Shown: positions 36,941-45,799 of the stretch, piece after piece | Position numbering within the stretch: the first letter of the stretch is position 1 | Layout: each line of letters starts with the position of its first letter | Assembly (NCBI RefSeq): GCF_002277025.1 | Contig: NZ_NIWD01000009.1 | Coordinates: 576,460 to 640,459 of the forward strand | Length of the DNA stretch: 64,000 bases | Source: Sphingopyxis sp. GW247-27LB | Lineage (GTDB): Bacteria > Pseudomonadota > Alphaproteobacteria > Sphingomonadales > Sphingomonadaceae | Direction: 5' to 3' | Notes under the pieces: generated by a model | What the model was told of the DNA's origin: nothing | Seen by the model: the letters and a program-made list of their open reading frames with translations, nothing else | Databases searched by the model: none | Made by a program: the position numbers and the translations under genes

Positions 36941-37780
36941 TCAGCAGCCCTCGCCCTCGCTGCGGGCGGCCCAGCGGATCGCGCCCGCGATCAGCGTCTG
37001 GTGCAGCGGTTCGGCATAGGTCTCGGCCTTGTGCCCGAGCGCGGAGAAAAAGACGCGGCCCCTGCCGACGCAGCGCGTCCAGATCAGCGGATGCACCGCG
37101 CCCATGCGGGTGCGTTCGGGATAGGGTTCGTAGCTGGTCTCGTCGAGCGTCGCGAGAATGCGCGTGCCGTTGCCGCTCGGCACCTTGTCGAACGAATACC
37201 ATTCCTCGGTCCGCACCCATTGGTCGGGCAGGTCGCGCGTCGCGGGATTGCTGCGGTCGCGGACCTCGATCCTGCCCTGCTGGAACTGCTTGGGGCGCCC
37301 GGTATGGCCGATGAACTGCGCGCCGATCAGCGTCCGCGGATACCAGTCCCAGTCATATTCGGGGTCGCCGCCCGCGCCGTGGAGCAGCACGATGCCGCCG
37401 CCCTTTTCGACCCAGCCGCGGAAGGCCGCGCGCTGGCGTGCGTCGAAAATATTGCCCGAGGTGCTGTTGAGGACGATCACCGAGAATTTGGCGAGATCGC
37501 GCGGATTCATCACCGCGGCATTCTCGGTCGCGAACGCGTCGCGGCCCTGCCGGCGGACGAGATCGACGAGCACCGTCCTGGCGGCGTCGATCTGCTCGGG
37601 GTCGCGGAAGCCGTTGGTCTTGGAGAGGATCAGCACCGCGCCGGGCCGAAGCGTGGGCAGTTCGGGCGGCACGCTGTCCATGACCGGCGCCGGCCAGTTG
37701 CGCGGATCGCGGACGGGGGCGGGCGGCGTGGCGACGGCGGCCTGGGCGGCCAGCGCGAGGGCGATGAGGGTAGCGGCCAT
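36941..37780 (-). CDS. Exported ThuA-domain protein
   Basis: This 279-residue protein has a signal peptide (M-A-A-T-L-I-A-L-A-L-A-A-Q-A-A-V-A) and a ThuA (class I glutamine amidotransferase-like) fold: A-V-L-I-L-S-K-T-N-G-F-R, F-S-V-I-V-L-N-S-T-S-G-N, G-G-G-I-V-L-L-H-G-A-G-G and the late V-F-F-S-A-L-G-H. ThuA proteins are linked to trehalose and other sugar use; the reaction is not known. It lies 3 bases after the FucP-type porter on the same strand, so the two form an operon. Confidence 0.88.
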   Translation of the reverse strand: MAATLIALALAAQAAVATPPAPVRDPRNWPAPVMDSVPPELPTLRPGAVLILSKTNGFRDPEQIDAARTVLVDLVRRQGRDAFATENAAVMNPRDLAKFSVIVLNSTSGNIFDARQRAAFRGWVEKGGGIVLLHGAGGDPEYDWDWYPRTLIGAQFIGHTGRPKQFQQGRIEVRDRSNPATRDLPDQWVRTEEWYSFDKVPSGNGTRILATLDETSYEPYPERTRMGAVHPLIWTRCVGRGRVFFSALGHKAETYAEPLHQTLIAGAIRWAARSEGEGC

Positions 37781-37783
37781 GGG

Positions 37784-39079
37784 TCAGGCCACCGCGTTGG
37801 TGGGTTTGCTGCCCCACAGCGCGTAGAAGAGGACATAGAGACAGCAGACGGCCGGGATCACAAACCCCCAGTGCAGCCCGTAGGCATCGCCAATCTTTCC
37901 CTGAATGGAGGCGAAGGCACCGCCCGCGATCGACATGATCAGCAAGCCGGACCCTTCTTCGGTCAAGGGACCCAGCCCGCGGATCGCCAGCGCGAAGATG
38001 GCGGGAAACATGATCGAGATGCCCAGGCCGGCAACGATCAGGCCATACATCGCCGCCGGACCGGATATCAGGGTCGCGACAAGCGTGCCGCCGATCGCGA
38101 TAAGAGCGAAAAGCGCCAGCACCTGCTCCGGCGCGATCTTGCGCATCAGAGCAGCACCGGCAAACCGTCCGACCATCATCCCGCCCCAGAAAAGCGTGAG
38201 GTAGGACGCGGCATGCTCCTGCGTCAGGTCGGCAATATCCGGCTGCGAGACGAAGTTGATGAAGTAGCTACTGACACCGATCTCGGCGAGCACGCACAAG
38301 GCGATGCCGACACAGCCAAGGACCAAGTTGCGATGATTCCACAGCGAAAGTCCCTTGCGCTGCTCGGCATTGGCACGTCGGGTCGCAGCGCTGAGTACGG
38401 GAAGTTTGGTGCGTGCGATCAATATCGCGAGCAAAGCCAAGACGACCGCCACGATCAGATAGGGCAGTTCGGTCGCCTGCGCGTCGGCCATGCGCTGCGC
38501 CGGGGTAAGCTGCGCGCCGTGCGCCGATGTCCCTGCCGTAGTGCGGGCGAGGATGAGATACTTGCCGAACAAGATCGCCAGCACGTCGCCGGTGGTGTTG
38601 AAAGCCTGGACCAGCGTAAGGCGCCGCTCGGAACTTTCGGGCGGCCCGATCACCGCGACATAAGGGTTCGCCGCGACTTGGAGCAGTGCGATCCCGCACG
38701 ACACGACGAACAGCGACGCGATGGTAATACCGTAGGACACGAGATTGGCGGCCAAGATCATGCCGAGCGAGCCAAGTGTCATGATCGTCAGCCCGGTGGT
38801 CAGCGCGCGCTGATAGCCGATCCGCTCGATCAGCTTTGCAGCGGGAATCGAGGCGAGCAGATAGCCGATGAACCAGACCGATTCGATTAGCCCGGTTTGG
38901 AAGTAGTTGAGGTCGAACACGCTGCGCAGGTGCGGGAGCAGCGTGTTGTTGATGACGGTGATAAAGCCCCACATGAAGAACAGGGTGGCGAGCAGCGTCA
39001 GCGCCTTCGCATAGCCCGTGCCTCCGCCGCCGGTCCCGTCCAGAGCTTCGGTGCGAACCGGTGTCGGAGCCATCGCCAT
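37784..39079 (-). CDS. FucP-type sugar:proton symporter (MFS)
   Basis: This 431-residue, 12-helix protein fits the FucP/glucose-galactose porter group: F-F-M-W-G-F-I-T-V-I-N-N-T-L-L-P-H-L in helix 1, F-I-G-Y-L-L-A-S-I-P-A, G-I-A-L-L-Q-V-A-A-N-P-Y-V-A and A-F-N-T-T-G. Substrates of the group are fucose, glucose or galactose, so it is a probable importer of a monosaccharide used by the neighbouring dehydratase. Sampled lines of this gene are about 55-60% G+C against about 70% in its neighbours, suggesting later acquisition. The M-A-M-A-P start follows GAGGGA. Confidence 0.9.
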   Translation of the reverse strand: MAMAPTPVRTEALDGTGGGGTGYAKALTLLATLFFMWGFITVINNTLLPHLRSVFDLNYFQTGLIESVWFIGYLLASIPAAKLIERIGYQRALTTGLTIMTLGSLGMILAANLVSYGITIASLFVVSCGIALLQVAANPYVAVIGPPESSERRLTLVQAFNTTGDVLAILFGKYLILARTTAGTSAHGAQLTPAQRMADAQATELPYLIVAVVLALLAILIARTKLPVLSAATRRANAEQRKGLSLWNHRNLVLGCVGIALCVLAEIGVSSYFINFVSQPDIADLTQEHAASYLTLFWGGMMVGRFAGAALMRKIAPEQVLALFALIAIGGTLVATLISGPAAMYGLIVAGLGISIMFPAIFALAIRGLGPLTEEGSGLLIMSIAGGAFASIQGKIGDAYGLHWGFVIPAVCCLYVLFYALWGSKPTNAVA

Positions 39080-39108
39080 ATTCGCTGCATCCCTCGTTGA
39101 TCTTATAT

Positions 39109-39119
39109 TTGTCTGAGTA
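39109..39119. promoter_or_regulatory. Degenerate FadR-type site in the porter/dehydratase divergent promoter
   Basis: TTGTCTGAGTA resembles the GntR/FadR consensus TNGTNNNACNA and shares TTGTCTGA with the perfect site at 55,098. It lies centrally in the 77-base divergent region between the FucP-type porter and the dehydratase genes. The right half is imperfect. Confidence 0.3.
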
Positions 39120-39156
39120 TATCGGTTGATCCATCTCGTCAACGCGGAGTAACCGA

Positions 39157-40953
39157 ATGTCCGTTTCCCACCCGCCGATGCTTCGCAGCCGTGCGTGGTT
39201 CGACAATCCCGACAATGTCGACATGACCGCGCTCTATCTGGAGCGCTATCTGAACTTCGGGCTGAGCCTCGAGGAATTGCAGTCGGGCAAGCCGATCATC
39301 GGCATCGCGCAGACGGGGTCGGACCTGTCGCCGTGCAACCGCCACCATCTGGTGCTGGCGGAGCGCGTGCGCGAGGGCATCCGCGAGGCCGGCGGGATCG
39401 CGATCGAATTTCCGGTGCACCCGATCCAGGAGACGGGCAAGCGCCCGACCGCGGGGCTCGACCGCAACCTCGCCTATCTCAGCCTGGTCGAGACGCTCTA
39501 CGGCTATCCGCTCGACGGCGTGGTGCTGACGGTCGGCTGCGACAAGACCGCGCCGGCCTGTCTGATGGCGGCGGCGACGGTGAACATCCCCGCGATCGCG
39601 CTGTCGGTCGGGCCGATGCTCAACGGCTGGCACAAGGGCGAGCGCACCGGCTCGGGCACGATCGTGTGGAAGGCGCGCCAGATGCTCGCGGCGGGCGAGA
39701 TCGACGATGCCGAGTTCATCCGGCTCGTCGCCTCCTCGGCGCCGTCGACCGGCTATTGCAACACCATGGGCACCGCGACGACGATGAATTCGCTGACCGA
39801 GGCGCTGGGCATGTCGCTGCCCGGATCGGCCGCCATCCCCGCCCCCTATCGCGACCGGCAGGAAGTCGCCTATCGGACCGGAAAGCGCGCGGTCGAGATG
39901 GTGCGGGAGGATCTGAAACCCTCCGACATCATGACCAGGGACGCGTTCCTCAACGCGATCGCGGTCAGTTCGGCGATCGGCGGATCGACCAATGCGCCGA
40001 TCCATCTCGCCGCGATCGCGCGCCACATCGGCGTCGATCTGCCGCTCAAGACCTGGCAGGATCATGGCCACGCCATCCCGCTGCTCGTCAACCTGCAGCC
40101 GGCGGGCGAATATCTGGGCGAGGATTATTACCGTGCCGGCGGCGTGCCGGCGGTCGTCGCGCAATTGATGGGGCAGGGGCTGATCGCCGAAGAGGCGATG
40201 ACGGCCAACGGCCGGACGATCGGCGAGAATTGCCGCGCGGTAGAGATAGAGGACGAAAAGGTCATCCGCCGCTACGCCGACCCGCTGAAGGCCGACGCGG
40301 GTTTCATCGTCCTCTCCGGAAACCTGTTCGATTCGGCGATCATGAAGACCAGCGTGATTTCGGACGAGTTTCGCGCGCGCTACCTCTCCAACCCCGACGA
40401 TCCCGACGCGTTCGAGGGACCGGTGGCCGTGTTCGACGGGCCCGAGGATTATCATCGCCGCATCGACGATCCCGCGACGGGCATCACGGCGGAGACGCTG
40501 CTGGTCATGCGCGGAGCCGGGCCGATCGGCTATCCGGGTGCGGCCGAGGTGGTGAACATGCGGCCGCCCGCGCATCTCATCCTCGACGGCGTCCACGCGT
40601 TGCCGTGCCTCGGCGACGGGCGGCAGTCGGGAACCAGCGGCAGCCCCTCGATCCTCAACGCCTCGCCCGAAGCCGCGGCGGGCGGCGCGCTCGCGCTGCT
40701 CCGCACCGGCGATCGCGTGCGCATCGACCTGAGGCGCGCCACCGCCAATGTGCTGGTCGAGGCGGCCGAGCTCGACGCGCGGCGCCAGGCGCTGGAAGCG
40801 GAGGGCGGCTACGCCTATCCGGCATCGCAGACGCCGTGGCAGGAATTGCAGCGCTCGGTGGTCGGGCAGCTCGGCACCGGCGCGATCCTCGAAGGTGCCG
40901 AAGCCTATCAGCGGATCGCGCAGACGCGCGGGCTTCCGCGGGACAATCACTGA
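39157..40953 (+). CDS. IlvD/Edd family sugar-acid dehydratase
   Basis: This 598-residue enzyme of the dihydroxy-acid/6-phosphogluconate dehydratase family should remove water from a sugar acid to give a 2-keto-3-deoxy acid. The three Fe-S ligand cysteines are visible: C60 (L-S-P-C-N), C128 (G-C-D-K-T) and C201 (T-G-Y-C-N-T-M-G). The C-terminal [11 protein letters not shown] motif is also present. The subtype looks closest to arabonate/xylonate/fuconate-type enzymes rather than IlvD itself. It follows a GGAG site. The SDR at 51.6 kb would oxidise such a keto-deoxy product. Confidence 0.9.
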   Translation: MSVSHPPMLRSRAWFDNPDNVDMTALYLERYLNFGLSLEELQSGKPIIGIAQTGSDLSPCNRHHLVLAERVREGIREAGGIAIEFPVHPIQETGKRPTAGLDRNLAYLSLVETLYGYPLDGVVLTVGCDKTAPACLMAAATVNIPAIALSVGPMLNGWHKGERTGSGTIVWKARQMLAAGEIDDAEFIRLVASSAPSTGYCNTMGTATTMNSLTEALGMSLPGSAAIPAPYRDRQEVAYRTGKRAVEMVREDLKPSDIMTRDAFLNAIAVSSAIGGSTNAPIHLAAIARHIGVDLPLKTWQDHGHAIPLLVNLQPAGEYLGEDYYRAGGVPAVVAQLMGQGLIAEEAMTANGRTIGENCRAVEIEDEKVIRRYADPLKADAGFIVLSGNLFDSAIMKTSVISDEFRARYLSNPDDPDAFEGPVAVFDGPEDYHRRIDDPATGITAETLLVMRGAGPIGYPGAAEVVNMRPPAHLILDGVHALPCLGDGRQSGTSGSPSILNASPEAAAGGALALLRTGDRVRIDLRRATANVLVEAAELDARRQALEAEGGYAYPASQTPWQELQRSVVGQLGTGAILEGAEAYQRIAQTRGLPRDNH

Positions 40954-40997
40954 GGGCGCGGCAACATCAACCCGGCGTGATCGGTGCGTGACAGGGC

Positions 40998-41708
40998 CTA
41001 GCTCGGCCGTGGCAGCGCCATATCCTCCAGCGCCAGCCGCAGCAGGCCCGCCATTTCCGCGCGCGCGGCGTCGGCGTCGCCGGCTTCGATCGCATCGAAC
41101 ACGCGGACATGCTCGGGCAAGGGGTCGCGCGGCTTGCCCGGGCGGCTCTGCTTGAACTTGGTGGTCCACCGCACCGCAGCGCCGACGCTGCTGGCGAGCG
41201 CGGCGAGAGGCTCGTTGCGGGCGGCGGCGAGGATCGCGCGGTGGAAACGCTGGTCGGCGGCGCGCCCGCTCTCGTTGCCGAGGCCATGGCGTCGCATGCC
41301 ATCGAGCGCGTCGCGCATTTCGGCGACATCCGCCGCGTCGCGCCGGGTGGCGGCGAGCGCGGCGGCGGCGGGTTCGATCACTTCGCGCAATTCGAACAGG
41401 TCGACGACGAACTGCGGGTCGGGCTTGCCTTCGAACGACCAGGCGAGCACGTCGGGATCTAGCAGGTTCCAGCGGCCGCGCGGAGTGACGCGCGTTCCGA
41501 CCTTGGGCCGGCTTTCGACCAGCCCCTTGGCGGCGAGAATCCGGATCGCCTCGCGATAGGCGGTGCGCGAGATGCCGAATTCCCCGCTCGCCTCGATCTC
41601 GCCGTCCAGATGGTCGCCGGGCTTGCGTCGCCCTCCGACGATGTCGATTCCCAATTTGCGAGCGATCGTTCCGTGAATGCGGGGCGGGGGGCTGCGTTCC
41701 TCGTCCAT
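40998..41708 (-). CDS. GntR-family regulator, FadR subfamily
   Basis: This 236-residue protein has an N-terminal winged-helix (G-E-F-G-I-S-R-T-A-Y-R-E-A-I-R-I-L) and a C-terminal FCD ligand domain with the metal-binding-type R-F-H-R-A-I and late E-H-V-R-V-F-D-A-I-E. FCD regulators usually sense sugar acids or their breakdown products. It lies between the dehydratase and the CaiB operon and probably represses one of them. Confidence 0.92.
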   Translation of the reverse strand: MDEERSPPPRIHGTIARKLGIDIVGGRRKPGDHLDGEIEASGEFGISRTAYREAIRILAAKGLVESRPKVGTRVTPRGRWNLLDPDVLAWSFEGKPDPQFVVDLFELREVIEPAAAALAATRRDAADVAEMRDALDGMRRHGLGNESGRAADQRFHRAILAAARNEPLAALASSVGAAVRWTTKFKQSRPGKPRDPLPEHVRVFDAIEAGDADAARAEMAGLLRLALEDMALPRPS

Positions 41709-41776
41709 CTTTCCCCTGATCCTGCGGTTCGGCGCTCACCCTAGCCGAAACTCCCTGGTCCGCAAGGCGCTTGGAG

Positions 41777-42928
41777 TCAGTCTTGAACGTCCCCGTCTTC
41801 GTCGAGCGCGAACTCGGCGACGATCGCCGCGCTATGCTCTCCGACCCTCGGCGCGCCCCGGTCGATGCCGGCGCGGCTGCCGTCGATCCGCAGCGGGCTG
41901 CGCGTCGTCGCGATGCGAGCATCGTCGCGGCGGATATGCTGCGTCATGTCGAGCCGGCGGAAGGCCTGTTCGGAGAGGAGCCGAGGCCAGTCGTTGACCG
42001 GCGCGCACCACAGGTCGTGCGGGCGCAGCCGCGCGATCCACTCCTGCGTCGTCGCCTGTTTCAACCGACCGGCGATCAGCGCCTTGATCGCATCGCGCTC
42101 GGCAAAGGCGTCGCGGCCGGCGATCGGCAGAACGAGCAAGGGCGCGAGGTCATCGAGCGGGATCATCGCCAGCGCCAGCCAGCCGTCGGCGGTGCGATAG
42201 ACGCCATAGGGCGCGGCGAGATAGGCATGGGCGTTGTTCACCGCGGCGCGCTGCGGCGGGCGTCCGCCGTCGTTGAGATGCGTGGTCAGGACCTCGAACT
42301 GCAGATCGATCAGCGCTTCGAGCAAGCTGGTTTCGACCGTCGCGCCTTCGCCGGCGATGCCGCGCCGGACGAGTGCGGCGAGGATGCCCTCGACCAGTAT
42401 ATGGCCCGCCAGCATGTCCGCGACGGACAGGCCGAACGGCACCGGCCCGTCGCTCGCGCTTCCGTTCAGCCACATCGCGCCCGACAGCGCCTGCGCGAGC
42501 AGATCCTGCCCCGGAAGGTCGACCCACGGGCCGCCCTCGCCATAGCCCGAGATGCTGGCGACGATCAGCCGGGGATTGCGCGCGCGCAGGGCCGCCGGGC
42601 CGAACCCCAGGCGCTCGGCGACGCCGGGCCGGAAGTTCTGGATCACGACGTCGGCGCGGTCGATCAGCCGGTGGACGCGCCGCGCGTCGCGCGGGGCCTT
42701 GAGGTCGGCGGCAAGGCTTTGCTTGTTGCGGTTGATCGCGTGGAAGAGCGTCGAATCGCCCGCGATGTCGGTGTCGCTGAGATAGAGGGTGCGGCAGATG
42801 TCGCCGCTGCCGGGCCGCTCGACCTTGATGACCCGCGCGCCGAGATCGCCCAGCCGCAGCGCGGCCGACGGGCCCGACAGGAACTGGGCCATGTCGACGA
42901 CGAGCAGCCCATCGAGCGGCGCGGTCAT
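41777..42928 (-). CDS. CaiB/BaiF family (class III) CoA-transferase, copy 1
   Basis: This 383-residue protein has the family's first motif (A-Q-F-L-S-G-P-S-A-A-L-R-L-G-D-L-G-A-R), I-K-V-E, N-K-Q-S-L-A-A-D-L-K and N-F-R-P-G. The catalytic Asp is probably D142 in P-G-Q-D-L-L-A-Q. Class III enzymes move CoA between carboxylic acids. It is about half identical by eye to the copy at 44.2 kb. The start overlaps the stop of the upstream binding-protein-like gene (ATGA); an upstream extension is only that gene in another frame. A CoA-transferase in a sugar cluster is unusual. Confidence 0.9.
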   Translation of the reverse strand: MTAPLDGLLVVDMAQFLSGPSAALRLGDLGARVIKVERPGSGDICRTLYLSDTDIAGDSTLFHAINRNKQSLAADLKAPRDARRVHRLIDRADVVIQNFRPGVAERLGFGPAALRARNPRLIVASISGYGEGGPWVDLPGQDLLAQALSGAMWLNGSASDGPVPFGLSVADMLAGHILVEGILAALVRRGIAGEGATVETSLLEALIDLQFEVLTTHLNDGGRPPQRAAVNNAHAYLAAPYGVYRTADGWLALAMIPLDDLAPLLVLPIAGRDAFAERDAIKALIAGRLKQATTQEWIARLRPHDLWCAPVNDWPRLLSEQAFRRLDMTQHIRRDDARIATTRSPLRIDGSRAGIDRGAPRVGEHSAAIVAEFALDEDGDVQD

Positions 42929-44034
42929 GGGGCCCTGCGATACAATTGATTGAGCGCGGCGATCACCTGGTCGGCCGGTTCGCCCGCGCGGAGCGCCGCG
43001 TTGAGGCGCTCCGAAGCGGCATGCTGGAAGGCCATGTAGCCATGGTGGCGCGGGCGGATCCAGGCGCGGTCGAGCGTGGCGCGGGTCGCGCGGTAGAAAT
43101 CGTGCGTCGCGGCGTTGACGCTGTCGGCGGTCCACGCATCGGCGTGGCCGGGCTGGCCGCCGTGGGGCGCCACAAGATCGCGCTGCACCGCCCCGCCCGA
43201 AACCCAGGCGGCGAAGGCGGCGGCGCCTGCCGGGTCCGACGCATAGGCGGAGACCGCCATGCCGGTGCCGCCGAGGGTCGAGCCGCTGGGGCCGTGACCG
43301 AGCGCCGGAATGTCGGCGAAGCGGACGAGCTCGGGGCGGAATCCGGCGATGGCATAGCTCACATAGCCATAGATCAGCGGCACGACCGCGAGCCTCGAAT
43401 CGGGCCGGGCCATATCCTCGAACATCGCGATCGGGTCCATTTCGTACGCCGCCGGATCGACCCGGCCGGCGAGCGCCGTGAGCAGATCATAGGCGCGCGC
43501 GGCCTCCGCCGGGAACAGGTCGTCGTCTTCCGGGGCGAGCGCGACGCCCGCGACGCCGCAGAGCGTGAACAGGCTCATCAGGCTGTGCGGCGGGCGCAGC
43601 GGCAGCGAGGCGCGGCCTTCGGCGGCGAGCGCCGCGAGCGCGGTCCAGTCCGCGACCGGCGCATCGATCCGCGACGGCACCCACGCCTGCACCTGCGCGG
43701 CCGCGTCGACGGGAAGGGCCCATTGGTGGCCCTTCCAATGATAGCTCTCATAGGAGCCGCCGACCGACCCCGCCGCGATCTCGGCGAGCGTCGCGGCGTC
43801 GATCGCGGTGTCGAGCGCGACGAGGCACCCGCTGTCGGCGACCTGGCCGACATGCGGATGGTCGATGACGATCAGGTCATAGCGCCGCGCGAGATCCTCG
43901 ACCGGATAGCTTTCGAAATCCTGCAGCGAGCGCTGGTCCCAGAGGATTTCCTGCCCGGTGCGGGCCTGCCATGCGGCGGACGCGGCGACGAGCGGATCAT
44001 GGCCGCGCGAGTGGTTCCAGGTCATTCCGCGCAT
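42925..44034 (-). CDS. Solute-binding-protein-fold protein without signal peptide, copy 1
   Basis: This ~369-residue protein belongs to the family 1 extracellular solute-binding superfamily by pattern: R-Y-D-L-I-V-I-D-H-P-H-V-G, then W-A-L-P-V-D-A-A-A-Q-V and the late G-G-T-G-M-A-V-S-A. The start M-R-G-M-T-W-N-H-S-R-G is chosen because GGAGAG lies at good spacing. An ATG at 44,094 would add 20 polar residues; neither start gives a hydrophobic leader. A cytosolic location is therefore likely, which is odd for the fold. It is coupled to CaiB copy 1. The role is unknown; it may bind a sugar acid or have become an enzyme. Confidence 0.78.
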   Translation of the reverse strand: MRGMTWNHSRGHDPLVAASAAWQARTGQEILWDQRSLQDFESYPVEDLARRYDLIVIDHPHVGQVADSGCLVALDTAIDAATLAEIAAGSVGGSYESYHWKGHQWALPVDAAAQVQAWVPSRIDAPVADWTALAALAAEGRASLPLRPPHSLMSLFTLCGVAGVALAPEDDDLFPAEAARAYDLLTALAGRVDPAAYEMDPIAMFEDMARPDSRLAVVPLIYGYVSYAIAGFRPELVRFADIPALGHGPSGSTLGGTGMAVSAYASDPAGAAAFAAWVSGGAVQRDLVAPHGGQPGHADAWTADSVNAATHDFYRATRATLDRAWIRPRHHGYMAFQHAASERLNAALRAGEPADQVIAALNQLYRRAP

Positions 44035-44154
44035 GGCGCGTCTCTCCAGCCAGGGCCGATCGCTCAAGGATCGGGAAATCGGTTGACTCGCCATAGCCCC
44101 CTCAATAGCGTTTTCAAGCATACATAATATAAAACGACTAATTGGAGTTTGGAC
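44035..44154. promoter_or_regulatory. Divergent promoter region of the two CoA-transferase operons
   Basis: The ~120 bases between the two operons contain an AT-rich core (ACATAATATAAAAC near 44,122) in otherwise GC-rich DNA. CATAATATAA can serve as a -10 element for rightward transcription, and the complementary TATATTATG for leftward. GGAG precedes the GTG of the right operon. No clear operator is visible. Confidence 0.5.
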
Positions 44155-45348
44155 GTGACGGCAGGCGAGGAGGACAATGGCGAGGCCGCCGGGAGCGGGC
44201 CGGTCGACGGGCTGCCGCTCGAAGGCCTGACGATCCTCGATTTCAGCCAGTTCCTCGCCGGTCCGTCCTGCGCGCTGCGCCTCGCCGATCTCGGCGCGCG
44301 CGTGATCAAGGTCGAGCGGCGCGACGGCGGCGACGCCAGCCGCTCGCTGTTCCTCGCCGACATGGGGTTCGACCAGGACAGCGCGCTGTTCCACGCGATC
44401 AATCGCGGAAAGCAAAGCTACGCGGCCGACCTCAAGGATCCGGCCGATCTCGCCGCCGTCCGGCGGCTGGTCGCGCGCGCCGACGTGCTGATCCACAATT
44501 TTCGTCCGGGCATCATGGACCGGCTGGGGCTGGGCTGGGCGGACGTGTCGGCGCTGAACCCCGGGCTCATCTATGCCGGGGTCAGCGGCTACGGCCCCGA
44601 CGGGCCGTGGCGCGACCGGCCGGGGCAGGATCTCCTCGTCCAGGCGCTGTCGGGCATTGCCTGGCTGTCGGGCGAGGGCGGCGGGCCGCCGGTGCCGGCG
44701 GGGCTGTCGATCACCGACATGGCCGCCGGGGCGCAGCTCTGCCAGGGCATCCTCGCGCTGCTCGTGCGGCGCGGACGAACCGGGCGTGGCGGGCGGGTCG
44801 ACGTGAGCCTGCTCGAAACCGCCATCGACCTGCAGTTCGAGCATCTCTCGGTCCATCTCAACCGCGACGAGCCGATGCCCCCGCGTGCCGGCATCGCCAA
44901 CGGCAATGTCTATCTCGCCGCGCCTTACGGCATCTATGCGACGGCGGACGGCTATCTCGCGCTGGCGATGACGCCGGTCGACCGGCTGGGCGAAGTGATC
45001 GGCCTGCCGGCGCTCGCTGCCTTCCCGCGCGAAACATGGTTTGCCGAGCGCGATGCGATCAAGGCGGTGATCCGCGATCATCTCGCGTCGCGCGGCACCG
45101 CCGAATGGCTGGCGCTGCTCGATCCGGCGGGCATCTGGGCCGCGCCCGTGCTCGACTGGCCGGCGCTGCTCGCCGAGCCGGCTTTCGCCGCGCTCCGCGC
45201 CACGCAGACCGTGCGCGCGCCGGGCGGCGATCGCTTGTCGCTGACGCGCTGTCCGATCCGCGTCGACGGCGCCATCCTCACCTCGCCCCGCGCCGCGCCC
45301 CGACTGGGCGCCGACCGCGCCACCATCGACCAGGAGTTCGCCCCATGA
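44155..45348 (+). CDS. CaiB/BaiF family (class III) CoA-transferase, copy 2
   Basis: This 397-residue protein has the same motifs as copy 1 ([39 protein letters not shown]), with catalytic Asp probably D159 in P-G-Q-D-L-L-V-Q. A polar 20-residue N-terminal extension precedes the conserved part. The GTG start lies 7 bases after GGAG; a TTG six bases earlier is too close to it. It is the first gene of an eight-gene operon; its stop overlaps the MaoC start. The two copies may form a heteromer or act on different acids. Confidence 0.88.
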   Translation: MTAGEEDNGEAAGSGPVDGLPLEGLTILDFSQFLAGPSCALRLADLGARVIKVERRDGGDASRSLFLADMGFDQDSALFHAINRGKQSYAADLKDPADLAAVRRLVARADVLIHNFRPGIMDRLGLGWADVSALNPGLIYAGVSGYGPDGPWRDRPGQDLLVQALSGIAWLSGEGGGPPVPAGLSITDMAAGAQLCQGILALLVRRGRTGRGGRVDVSLLETAIDLQFEHLSVHLNRDEPMPPRAGIANGNVYLAAPYGIYATADGYLALAMTPVDRLGEVIGLPALAAFPRETWFAERDAIKAVIRDHLASRGTAEWLALLDPAGIWAAPVLDWPALLAEPAFAALRATQTVRAPGGDRLSLTRCPIRVDGAILTSPRAAPRLGADRATIDQEFAP

Positions 45349-45794
45349 TCGTCGAGCAATATTTCGAGGAATATGAGATCGGCGCCGAGCGCACGAGTTT
45401 CGGCCGGACGATCACCGAGACCGATTTCGTGGTGCATGCCGGCCATACCGGCGACTTCTTTCCCCACCATATGGACGCCGAATGGTGCAAGACGCAGGAT
45501 ATCGGCCAGCGCATCGCGCACGGCACGATGATCTTCGCGATCGGCATCGGCCTGACCGCGACGACGATCAACCCGCATTCGATGTCCTACGGCTACGACC
45601 GGCTGCGCTTTATCCGGCCGGTGCATATCGGCGACACGATCACCACCGTCACGCGTATCGCCGACAAGCGCGACCATCCCAAGCGCGCCTCGCACGGCGT
45701 CGTGACCGAGGCCGTCGACATGCGCAACCAGCGCGGCGAGACGGTTCTCGCCTGCGAGCATCTCTACCTCGTCGCGCGCCGCCCCTCGGCCTGA
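45345..45794 (+). CDS. MaoC-like hotdog-fold hydratase/dehydratase
   Basis: This 149-residue protein has the hydratase-2-type motif in a variant form: G-D-F-F-P-H-H, with catalytic Asp37 and His42 kept but the usual Asn replaced by Phe, followed by [18 protein letters not shown] completes the fold. MaoC enzymes add water to, or remove it from, acyl-CoA thioesters. Its coupling to a CoA-transferase (ATGA overlap) implies that a CoA ester of the imported compound is dehydrated or hydrated. Confidence 0.88.
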   Translation: MIVEQYFEEYEIGAERTSFGRTITETDFVVHAGHTGDFFPHHMDAEWCKTQDIGQRIAHGTMIFAIGIGLTATTINPHSMSYGYDRLRFIRPVHIGDTITTVTRIADKRDHPKRASHGVVTEAVDMRNQRGETVLACEHLYLVARRPSA

Positions 45795-45799
45795 ATATC

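Noticed and set aside
39139..41922. A 927-codon minus-strand frame across the dehydratase and regulator region
   Set aside because: It overlaps the IlvD/Edd gene with its full set of cysteines and the FadR-type gene in another frame; composition is shadow-like.
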